Source: Deltaproteobacteria bacterium
Lineage (GTDB): Bacteria > Myxococcota_A > UBA9160 > UBA4427
Assembly: GCA_011051925.1 (NCBI GenBank)
Contig: DRKE01000074.1
Location: 1-11,831 of the forward strand
Direction: 5' to 3'
DNA length: 11,831 nucleotides
Positions 6,462 through 11,831 of the stretch are shown piece after piece; position 1 is the first letter of the stretch; every line of letters begins with the position of its first letter. The notes below the pieces were generated by a model that did not search any database, was not told the origin of the DNA, and saw only the letters and a program-made list of their open reading frames with translations. A program made the position numbers and the translations under genes.

Positions 6462-6578
6462 GCCTTCCCTACGCGCGTATCGGACGAAGGGCGGAAACCG
6501 CGCCGGCCCGTACGAGATCAGGTTCGAAGGGTCTGTTCTCAGATCGGCGCTTCGAAGAGCCGCCGACCACCCCCAGGC
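6462..6578 (-). promoter_or_regulatory. TPP (THI-box) riboswitch controlling thiC
   Basis: On the minus strand the conserved pieces occur in order: GGGGTGG (ends about 6574), a P3 hairpin TCGGC/GCCGA, CTGAGA (6537-6542), ACCCTTCGAACCTGATCT, a P5 arm, then GCGTAGGGAA (6466-6475). A P1 helix can form between GCCT (6575-6578) and AGGC (6462-6465). The Shine-Dalgarno GGAAGG for thiC overlaps the GGGAA end of the aptamer and the P1 strand. Ligand binding would therefore hide the ribosome site, and no terminator hairpin fits between aptamer and ATG. This points to translational rather than transcriptional control. The P5 arm (CGTA/TACG, 6511-6514 with 6476-6479) encloses about 31 bases with an inner hairpin, longer than the usual short loop. 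Confidence 0.95.
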
Positions 6579-6643
6579 GATTCATGAACGAAAGCCCACG
6601 AACAAGCCGTTCGATCGGGAAGGTATCACGCTCGGGCTTCGAC

Positions 6644-7444
6644 TCAATCGGCGGGTACAGAAGCGCTGCGGGACCAGCTCGCGGGTGCGTCCCCCCGTCG
6701 GTTCGACCGGACGAGTCGCCCCGAGCGGTCGAGCAGCCGGTGTTCACCCATCAGCTGGTCCGCCTCGACGTGGACCTCGCTCTTCAATCGGCCGCCCATC
6801 GCGGTCGGGTAGAAGCTTCGGGCGAGGCCGTCCTCCCGTCCGTGCTGGAAGCGGGTCTCCGACTCCAGGGCGCCGTCCGGGTAGCGGGTGCGGAATCCGC
6901 CCTCGAGGTGGCCGGCGTCGAAGCGGGCCTCGAACCAGGGCGTTCCGTTCGGATGGAAGATCGTGAGGGGACCGGACCACTCTCCTTCTTCCAGGAATCC
7001 CTCGAGGAAGACGGCCCCATCGCGGTAGCGGATCGTCACGGGACCCGCGAGCCGGGAATCGACATAGGTCGCACGGGTCCGGACGGATCCGTCGGCTTCG
7101 ATTTCGAGATAGGGGCCGGCGCGGGTCGTGCGCCCGTTCGGATCGTATCTCTCGCACCAGAAGGCTCGTACGCCCTTTGAAGCCTCGGCGGAAAAGAGCG
7201 CGGGATCGGGCCGGCCGGCCGCCAGGGTCGCGTCTTCCTCGCAAGCGAGGGCGGGACGCTTCCGGGTCGTTCGTTCATCGGGTGCTGGCGCGGTGGCGGG
7301 CGACGGCTCGGCGCTGCCGCCAACCGGCCCGAGCATGCCCGACGCGAGGATGGAAAGAAGGAGCAGGGCGGGTGGGCCGAGGCGGCCCGTCCGGCCGCTC
7401 CGCCCGCCCCGGCGCCTGATGGATCGGGAGCGCATCAGCCTCAT
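6644..7444 (-). CDS. Secreted MORN-variant repeat protein (YwqK-like)
   Basis: 266 residues from ATG at 7444; ATG at 7435, preceded by GAGG, is an equally possible start. The N-terminus has an Arg-rich stretch (RSRSIRRRGGRSGR), a hydrophobic core PPALLLLSILASGMLG and a small-residue end GGSA, so it looks like a Sec signal peptide cut near residue 45. Then comes a Pro/Ala linker and two cysteines (68 and 97) that could form a disulfide. Residues 109-245 hold about five units of roughly 24 residues, each with a G-x-x-x-x-(Y/F)-x-x-(D/N)-G pattern (GPVTIRYRDG, GPLTIFHPNG, GGFRTRYPDG, GLARSFYPT), as in the MORN-variant family annotated as YwqK-like antitoxin. The antitoxin label is a naming legacy; nothing here suggests a toxin partner. 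It reads toward thiC but is separated by the riboswitch, and is divergent from the CcmI-type lipoprotein. Confidence 0.8.
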   Translation of the reverse strand: MRLMRSRSIRRRGGRSGRTGRLGPPALLLLSILASGMLGPVGGSAEPSPATAPAPDERTTRKRPALACEEDATLAAGRPDPALFSAEASKGVRAFWCERYDPNGRTTRAGPYLEIEADGSVRTRATYVDSRLAGPVTIRYRDGAVFLEGFLEEGEWSGPLTIFHPNGTPWFEARFDAGHLEGGFRTRYPDGALESETRFQHGREDGLARSFYPTAMGGRLKSEVHVEADQLMGEHRLLDRSGRLVRSNRRGDAPASWSRSASVPAD

Positions 7445-7514
7445 CGCCGGTTCAACGGCCGGTCGGCCATCGCGCTTGATGGTCCGCGGGATCGGTCGCG
7501 CTAATCTCGCGGGC

Positions 7515-8198
7515 ATGTCCCAGACCGCCTCGCGCCAGCCCTGTCGTTCGCCCCTTCTCCAAGTTCGCGGTTGCGAGCGATCCTTTGTCTCAGCCTCCGT
7601 TCGTGGCGTAATTGCCACGCTCCTGTTCGGGTTCCTGGCGATCGGACTCGCCTGCGACCGGAATATCGAGCCCTTTCGGCCGGGCGAAGAGCCGAGTCCG
7701 CCGGATCTGGCGAGGATCTTTCCCGGTTCGCCGCCGGAGGCGGGGCCGGCGCCGGCAATGGGCGCCGCCGCGGGTCTCCCCGATCGGAGCGCGCTTCCCC
7801 CGAGCCGCGCCGAAGGGTCGGCGACCGTGGCCCGATCCGGAGAGGCGGAGAGCGCGGCGCCGATCACGGGTCGGATCGAGCTGGCCTCGGGTCTGGAATC
7901 CGCTCGTCCGGGCGGGGCCGTTCTCTTCGTGATTGCGCGCCGCCAGGGCGCCCGCGGAGGACCGCCGCTCGCGGTCCTGCGGATCCCGGATCCGGAATTT
8001 CCCTTCACGTTCCGGATCGGTCCGGAGAACGTGATGATTCCCAGCATGCGCTTCGCCGGGCCGATCTCGCTCTCGGCGAGACTCGATGCCGACGGCAACG
8101 CCATGACCCGTGGCGGCGGGGACATCTCGAGTCCGGTCCTGGAGGCACTCTCGCCGGGGGACACGGACGTCCGACTCGTCCTTTCCGAACAGGGTTAG
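7515..8198 (+). CDS. Lipoprotein with CcmI/NrfG C-terminal-type domain
   Basis: 227 residues from the only suitable in-frame ATG. A hydrophobic segment GVIATLLFGFLAIGLAC (31-47) ends in a lipobox-like Cys47, so the protein is probably lipidated and anchored in the envelope; the 30-residue stretch before it is unusually long. A Pro/Ala/Glu linker (about 50-115) leads to a compact domain at 117-225. That domain matches the pattern of the C-terminal domain of CcmI/CycH cytochrome c biogenesis proteins: ITGRIELASGL, LFVIARR, PPLAVLRIP, FPFTFRIGPENVM and SLSARLDADGNAM. The usual membrane helices and TPR repeats of CcmI are absent. In CcmI this domain helps present apocytochrome to the haem-ligation complex; here a cytochrome role is only inferred. 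The Nudix gene follows after 13 bp. Confidence 0.75.
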   Translation: MSQTASRQPCRSPLLQVRGCERSFVSASVRGVIATLLFGFLAIGLACDRNIEPFRPGEEPSPPDLARIFPGSPPEAGPAPAMGAAAGLPDRSALPPSRAEGSATVARSGEAESAAPITGRIELASGLESARPGGAVLFVIARRQGARGGPPLAVLRIPDPEFPFTFRIGPENVMIPSMRFAGPISLSARLDADGNAMTRGGGDISSPVLEALSPGDTDVRLVLSEQG

Positions 8199-8211
8199 GC
8201 GAAGGATCGGG

Positions 8212-8763
8212 ATGGGGCCCCGACCCTGGCGCGTGCTCGGCGATGAACGCCTTCAGGACTGCAAGGTCTTCGATGTCCACCGTACGATGGTGGAGTCGCC
8301 CACCACGGGAGAGGCCCACCCCTTCTATCGGATCGCCTCGCCCGCCTGGGTGAACGTCGTCGCGCTCACACCCGATGAGGAACTCGTCATGGTTCGGCAG
8401 TACCGGCAGGGTCTGGGCGCCGTGACGCTCGAGATTCCGGGTGGACTCGTCGATCCCGGCGAATCGCCCGGAGAAGCGGGTGCGCGCGAGCTGCTCGAAG
8501 AGACGGGCTATCGGCCGGAGCGGATGGCGAGTCTCGGCTCGATCAGTCCCAATCCCGCCCTCTTCACGAATCGTTGTCACATGCAGGTCGCCGAGGGTTG
8601 CGTGCGTGTGGCGGAGATCCAGAACAGCGCGACCGAGGAAACCGTCGTCGAACTGCTTCCCCTCGACCGGCTCCAGGAGACGGTTCGTCGGGGACTCATC
8701 GACCACGCCCTCGTCGTGGCGGCGCTCTACGCCTTCGAACTCTGGCGAGCGGGAGACGACTGA
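8212..8763 (+). CDS. Nudix hydrolase, ADP-ribose pyrophosphatase type
   Basis: 183 residues from ATG at 8212, with AAGGA about 6 bases upstream. A perfect Nudix box G-x5-E-x7-RE-x2-EE-x-G-x spans residues 78-100 (GLVDPGE, SPGEAGA, RELLEETGY). The Glu pair binds the metal ions that activate water for attack on the diphosphate. The lead-in strand VVALTPDEELVMVRQYRQG and the segment EIPGGLVDPG are typical of ADP-ribose and nucleoside-diphosphate-sugar hydrolases of the COG0494 type, so it probably cleaves ADP-ribose-like compounds in the cytoplasm. Substrate choice cannot be read from the motif alone. It starts 13 bp after the lipoprotein stop, likely in one operon. Its last 37 bp overlap the 3' end of the convergent chelatase gene. 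Confidence 0.93.
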   Translation: MGPRPWRVLGDERLQDCKVFDVHRTMVESPTTGEAHPFYRIASPAWVNVVALTPDEELVMVRQYRQGLGAVTLEIPGGLVDPGESPGEAGARELLEETGYRPERMASLGSISPNPALFTNRCHMQVAEGCVRVAEIQNSATEETVVELLPLDRLQETVRRGLIDHALVVAALYAFELWRAGDD

Positions 8764-9191
8764 GGAGCCGCCTCTTCCGGCGTCGGAGCGTTCTCGTCCT
8801 TCGTCCCTTCCATCCGATCGAGCACGATCTGCTTGATCCGGGGATCGTCGCCCAGGGGCGGCGTCGCTTCGATCGAGACCGTCGGATGGCAGCGTCGTGC
8901 TGCCGCGATCAGCGAGGGAATCGTTTCGCGCACGTGGTAGCCCTCACCCAGGAAGTGCAGATGAACCAGGATCCTTTCCGCACCCGCGTCGACGAGGCGC
9001 GCGATGGCACCCTCGAAGTCGGGTTCCGCGAGTTCCATGTGCGCGTGTCCGACGATCCAATCGGGACGGTCACGGCGGATCTCCGCGGCGAGCGCCGCCA
9101 GCCGCGCATTGGCCCGGGGACTGCGTGTTCCGTGGTCGACGATGAGCAGCCCCGGACGACCTTTTTCCGACTCGTCGCGTCGTCGTGGCAT
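8727..9191 (-). CDS. CbiX/SirB-family sirohydrochlorin chelatase-like protein
   Basis: 154 residues from ATG at 9191, with GGGAG five bases upstream. The fold signature of short CbiX/SirB proteins is present. LLIVDHGTRSPRAN carries metal-ligand His20. A mid segment WIVGHAHMELAEPDFEGAI is the usual product-binding region. ILVHLHFLGEGYHVRETIP gives the second conserved His (His86) and the H-V-R-x-x-I-P end of that motif. Known members insert Co2+ or Fe2+ into sirohydrochlorin for cobalamin or sirohaem, in the cytosol; short forms work as dimers. The core ends near residue 128, followed by a 26-residue polar tail (EDNAPTPEE-like). No other tetrapyrrole gene lies in the window. It sits 11 bp after the ferredoxin gene, so they are a likely operon; its 3' end overlaps the Nudix gene on the other strand by 37 bp. 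Confidence 0.88.
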   Translation of the reverse strand: MPRRRDESEKGRPGLLIVDHGTRSPRANARLAALAAEIRRDRPDWIVGHAHMELAEPDFEGAIARLVDAGAERILVHLHFLGEGYHVRETIPSLIAAARRCHPTVSIEATPPLGDDPRIKQIVLDRMEGTKDENAPTPEEAAPQSSPARQSSKA

Positions 9192-9202
9192 TCCGCTCCC
9201 GA

Positions 9203-9499
9203 CTACCAGTAACGCGCCCGCACGGTCAGGTCGGCCACCGGCCGGATCCGACACGCGAGCCGCAGGTCGGGATCGATGCGATTGCGCGATTTGATCCGCC
9301 GCTCCCGATCCGATTCCCCGGGCAGGCTGTCTGCGCCTGCGATGATCTCCAGCCCGCAGCGGGCACAGGCGCCATTCTCGCCGCATGCGCTCGCGATCGG
9401 CAGGCCAGCCGCGCGTGTGGCCTCGAGAAGGGTCGTTCCCTCCCCGCTCAACCGGATGGTCCTTCCGGAAGGCAGGAACCGGATCTCGCAATTCGTCAT
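9203..9499 (-). CDS. 2Fe-2S ferredoxin
   Basis: 98 residues from ATG at 9499; ATG codons at 9508 and 9520 are in frame, but the family begins at about this point. The cluster ligands are visible as C-x5-C-x2-C with a distant fourth Cys: Cys39, Cys45, Cys48 (ACGENGACARC) and Cys83 (RLACR). The beta-grasp start EIRFLPSGRTIRLSGEGTTL and the helix LLEATRAAG fit the plant/adrenodoxin-like fold. It would carry single electrons in the cytoplasm. The start has no strong ribosome site. It is the first gene of a pair with the CbiX-like chelatase (11-bp gap). A functional link to tetrapyrrole metal insertion or to a downstream reductase is an inference from spacing. It is divergent from the COG1058 gene across 172 bp in which I saw no clear operator. 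Confidence 0.92.
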   Translation of the reverse strand: MTNCEIRFLPSGRTIRLSGEGTTLLEATRAAGLPIASACGENGACARCGLEIIAGADSLPGESDRERRIKSRNRIDPDLRLACRIRPVADLTVRARYW

Positions 9500-9671
9500 G
9501 ACTCGCATTCCATGGTCCATGGTCGGGCGTCCAGAAGCTATCCCATCGGTTCCGACCGGGTGAGGGGCGCGCCCCTTCGGAGTCAGGAGGGCCCGGGATC
9601 TCGTTCCTCTGGGGGGCGTGGTGCGGGCTGGCCGACTTGGACGCGCCTCCCGCTGGGTTACGTTACCGGTC

Positions 9672-10397
9672 ATGTCCACGGCGGCGCTTCTGGTCATCGG
9701 CAACGAGATCCTCTCGGGCAAGGTACGCGATACCAATTCCGCCTATCTGTCCGTGGAGCTCCGCAAGCTCGGGGTCGATCTCGAGCGCATCCTCACGATT
9801 CCGGACGTGGTCGACACGATCGCCTACGAAACCCGCCAGATGTCCGAGCGATACGACTTCGTGTTCACTTCCGGCGGGATCGGGCCGACCCACGATGATC
9901 TCACGATGGACGGGGTGGCCAAGGCCTTCGGGCTCGAGATCGTCCTCAACCAGTCGATGGTCGATCGCATGGTGCGTTATTCGAAGGGGCCCGTGAACGA
10001 CGCCATGAAGAAGATGGCGATGATTCCCGAAGGTGCCGAGGTGCTCGACGTGGGCGGGCTCTGGTTTCCGGTCGTCGTCGTCGAAAACGTCCATATCTTT
10101 CCCGGCATTCCCGAACTCTTCGAGAAGAAATTCGATTCGATCCGGGATCGCTTCGCCGGCATTCCCTTCCATCTGCGGAAGATCTACGTCCGCGAACAGG
10201 AAAGCGATATCGCGGATACGTTGAATCTCCTGCTCAAGGAGTTTCCCCAGCTGATGCTGGGATCCTATCCGCGGATCAACGAGCAGGACTACCGCGTCCT
10301 GCTGACCCTCGAATCGCGCGATCCGGAATACCTGAAGCGGGCGACGGAAACCCTGATCGCGCGGCTGCCCGAAGGCGCGATCCATCGCGTCGAGTGA
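9672..10397 (+). CDS. MoCF-domain protein, COG1058 (CinA N-terminal type), stand-alone
   Basis: 241 residues from ATG at 9672; upstream GTG codons are open, but family members begin right at ALLVIGNEILSG (residues 4-15). The molybdopterin-binding-like (MoCF) domain shows GNEILSG and the phosphate-binding loop TSGGIGPTHDDLT (66-78). Later segments VVENVHIFPGIPELFEKKF and LGSYPR are the usual second half. It stops at about 240 residues, so it lacks the PncC/nicotinamide-nucleotide amidase domain found in full CinA. In full-length CinA the COG1058 part has been linked to ADP-ribose pyrophosphatase activity; related eukaryotic FAD synthases carry the same domain. The substrate here is unknown. 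The ribosome site is weak. The membrane protein gene follows 32 bp downstream, making a likely two-gene operon. Confidence 0.9.
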   Translation: MSTAALLVIGNEILSGKVRDTNSAYLSVELRKLGVDLERILTIPDVVDTIAYETRQMSERYDFVFTSGGIGPTHDDLTMDGVAKAFGLEIVLNQSMVDRMVRYSKGPVNDAMKKMAMIPEGAEVLDVGGLWFPVVVVENVHIFPGIPELFEKKFDSIRDRFAGIPFHLRKIYVREQESDIADTLNLLLKEFPQLMLGSYPRINEQDYRVLLTLESRDPEYLKRATETLIARLPEGAIHRVE

Positions 10398-10429
10398 CAT
10401 CGGCGTCCCGGATCGCGACGAAGGAATCC

Positions 10430-10861
10430 ATGAACGACCCGACGATCCTGCGGATGCTCGCCTTCGCTCATCCGGCCTGGATGCTCGTCGGGATCGGAAC
10501 CGCGATCGCGGCGGCCCGTCACGGCCTCGAGATCCGCCGCCGCAGGCTCGCGGGACGACCACCCGGGCGAGCGCTTCGCGATCGCCACCTCCGTCTGGGG
10601 AAGCGGGCGATCGTCATGATCGGGATCGGATTCGTGGCCGGACCGATCTCGATGCTCCTGCTGCGGGATCGTGCCGCCTTCGACAGCTTCCACGGCGTTC
10701 TCGGCGTGATCGGTCTCGGACTCTTCGCCTGGACCGGCTGGAGCGGCCGCTCGCTCGCCGGTGGGAATCACGAGGCCCGGGACATCCATCGAATCGCCGC
10801 TGCCTCGAGCGTCGCGACGGCGATGTTGTCGGCGGTCGCCGGCTTCATCCTGCTGCCCTGA
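10430..10861 (+). CDS. Four-helix membrane protein, DUF4079-like
   Basis: 143 residues from ATG at 10430, with a good AAGGA five bases upstream; a GTG at 10394 overlapping the previous stop is in frame but less likely. Hydrophobic segments lie at about 7-29, 59-78, 84-104 and 121-142. Histidines recur near helix ends: His14 (FAHPAW), His31, His53 (DRHLRLGKRA), His88 (DSFHGVLG), His114 and His120. The layout HP-x-x-M in helix 1, an Arg-rich loop, H-x-x-x-GK before helix 2, F-H-G in helix 3 and a final IHR before helix 4 resembles DUF4079, a cytochrome b561-like family common in cyanobacteria and plastids. Haem binding by the paired histidines is inferred, not shown. It is the second gene after the COG1058 protein and converges on the small lipoprotein with a 35-bp gap. 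Confidence 0.7.
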   Translation: MNDPTILRMLAFAHPAWMLVGIGTAIAAARHGLEIRRRRLAGRPPGRALRDRHLRLGKRAIVMIGIGFVAGPISMLLLRDRAAFDSFHGVLGVIGLGLFAWTGWSGRSLAGGNHEARDIHRIAAASSVATAMLSAVAGFILLP

Positions 10862-10896
10862 TCTCGCGTTCGGCGTTGCGATCGACCTGCGGGAAC

Positions 10897-11175
10897 CTAA
10901 CGCGGGGTCGGACATTCCTCGAGCTGGGGACGACAGTTCCAGGCGCGGCGTGCGCTTTCTTCGTAGCGACGTTGGGCATCCAGATAGGTCCGCCAGAGGG
11001 CTTCACAATCCGGATGGGAGGGGGAAAGGCGGGTCCCACACTCTTCGTAGGCCTGCTCCGCGTCGTTCATCTCGTTCAGTTCGGTCGAAACGCAACCGGC
11101 GGTGATGCCGAGCAGGATCATCGCGAACGAGATCGTGAAGAGCGTCGAATGCTTCTCTGGAATCGGGAGTGGCAT
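10897..11175 (-). CDS. Small cysteine-containing lipoprotein
   Basis: 92 residues from ATG at 11175. Residues 10-27 are hydrophobic (TLFTISFAMILLGITAG) and lead to a lipobox ITAGC with Cys28 as the lipid anchor, so the mature protein is about 65 residues. The mature part has four more cysteines, 46, 57, 81 and 88 (EECGT, PDCEA, WNCRP, EECPT), which could form two disulfides around a helical stretch (LWRTYLDAQRRYEESARRAW). I do not recognise a family. There is no obvious Shine-Dalgarno. It lies 44 bp downstream of the methyltransferase on the same strand and may share its transcript. Confidence 0.72.
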   Translation of the reverse strand: MPLPIPEKHSTLFTISFAMILLGITAGCVSTELNEMNDAEQAYEECGTRLSPSHPDCEALWRTYLDAQRRYEESARRAWNCRPQLEECPTPR

Positions 11176-11219
11176 CCGAGGCTGCGGGATGGAATCGGGT
11201 GGGGTCCGGCGAACGACAT

Positions 11220-11831
11220 TCAAGGCCGGACCTCGTAGTAGAGATTCGCGGGATCGTCGAAATCGTGTTCCACGAAGCGCGTGAAGCCGGCTTCGCGGAC
11301 CATCTTCTCGGCGACCTCCGGATTGAAGCCGAGGGTGCCGAGGCCGGCCCCGTCCGGCTCCGAGAGGGCCGACGACATGCAGGCCGAGACGGAGAAGCCG
11401 TAGAACATCGCGAGCATCGGGTGTCCGAGATTGTCCGCGAAGCGGGGCTTGCTGCGGATGTCCTTGATCAGCCAGGTTCCGTCGGGACGAATGGCGCGGC
11501 GGATCGCGGCGATCACGCGTTCGGGATGCGGCATGTCGTGGATGCAGTCGAAGGTGAGGATGAAGTCGAAGCGGGGCTCTTCGGGAAGCGCCTCGCCGCC
11601 CGCCGTGTGGAGCTCGATGTTCGGGAGGCCCTTCTCGGCGGTCATCTGGCGTGCGCGCTCGATGCCGTGGGAGTTGGGGTCGTAGCCCACGAAGGTCGAA
11701 TCCGGATACCGCTCGGCCATCGCGATCAACGCGAGCCCGGAGCCGCAACCGACATCGGCGACGACCGCGCCCTTTTCGAGTTTCTCGTGGACGCCGTCGA
11801 GAGCGGGAATGATCTGGGGAACCAGGGCCAG
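11220..11831 (-). CDS. SAM-dependent methyltransferase, Rv2258c-like (5' part cut by window edge)
   Basis: 203 residues of the C-terminal part are inside the window; the gene enters at the right edge with no start visible. An internal TTG at 11729 would cut through the SAM-binding motif, so it is not the true start. Motif I is VVADVGCGSGLA, the acidic strand-2 residue sits in FVGYDPNS, and the post-motif FDFILTFDCIHDM is followed by PDGTWLIKDI. The sequence KPRFADNLGHPMLAMFYGFS, then an SACMSSAL stretch and LGTLGFNPE, is the pattern of the class I methyltransferases of Rv2258c type, which often carry a winged-helix N-terminal domain. That domain would lie outside the window. The acceptor substrate is unknown. 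A small lipoprotein gene follows 44 bp after the stop. Confidence 0.92.
   Translation of the reverse strand: MALVPQIIPALDGVHEKLEKGAVVADVGCGSGLALIAMAERYPDSTFVGYDPNSHGIERARQMTAEKGLPNIELHTAGGEALPEEPRFDFILTFDCIHDMPHPERVIAAIRRAIRPDGTWLIKDIRSKPRFADNLGHPMLAMFYGFSVSACMSSALSEPDGAGLGTLGFNPEVAEKMVREAGFTRFVEHDFDDPANLYYEVRP

Noticed and set aside
6644..7444. MORN-type protein as the antitoxin of a toxin-antitoxin pair
   Set aside because: The YwqK antitoxin label is a family name only. The protein appears secreted and no toxin-like gene is adjacent.
7445..8164. N-terminal extension of the MORN-type protein to 8164
   Set aside because: The extra 240 residues lie antisense to the CcmI-type lipoprotein and look random. 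A signal peptide starts just after the ATG at 7444.

Overview
This 11.8 kb window is GC-rich and gene-dense bacterial chromosome. It reads like an uncultured deltaproteobacterial-type lineage (Myxococcota, Binatota or Desulfobacterota-like). That placement is inferred from base composition, lipoproteins with standard lipoboxes, and the mix of gene families; no gene here fixes the taxonomy. I see no transposase, integrase, tRNA, rRNA or CRISPR array.

Layout, left to right. Positions 3-149 (+) are the end of a sensor histidine kinase. It converges on a divergent DnaA-family gene (237-2072, -). Upstream of dnaA lies a 686-bp non-coding stretch (2073-2758) with locally low GC and an array of GATTT cores at exactly 10-bp spacing. 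This is the most unusual part of the window and a candidate replication origin or regulatory region. Next on the minus strand are a Lon-substrate-binding-domain protein (2759-3433) and an acidic 71-residue protein (3494-3709). A second gap of about 315 bp holds a perfect 16-bp palindrome.

The middle is a thiamin block on the minus strand: a TPP riboswitch (about 6462-6578), thiC (4566-6455) and a DUF4149/TMEM205-like membrane protein (4025-4528). Upstream of the riboswitch is a secreted MORN-type repeat protein (6644-7444, -). It is divergent from a lipoprotein carrying a CcmI/NrfG C-terminal-type domain (7515-8198, +), which is followed closely by a Nudix hydrolase (8212-8763, +).

The right third has a minus-strand pair, 2Fe-2S ferredoxin (9203-9499) then a CbiX/SirB-type chelatase (8727-9191). 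The chelatase 3' end overlaps the Nudix gene tail to tail. Then comes a plus-strand pair, a stand-alone MoCF-domain COG1058 protein (9672-10397) and a four-helix DUF4079-like membrane protein (10430-10861). The window closes with a small Cys-containing lipoprotein (10897-11175, -) and an SAM methyltransferase cut by the edge (11220-11831, -).

Most of the window is housekeeping or accessory metabolism in short operons. The part that may be new is the left side: a DnaA homologue lacking the canonical arginine-finger residue, with an altered DnaA-box-reading motif and a very long linker, next to a helically phased repeat array and no clear canonical DnaA box.
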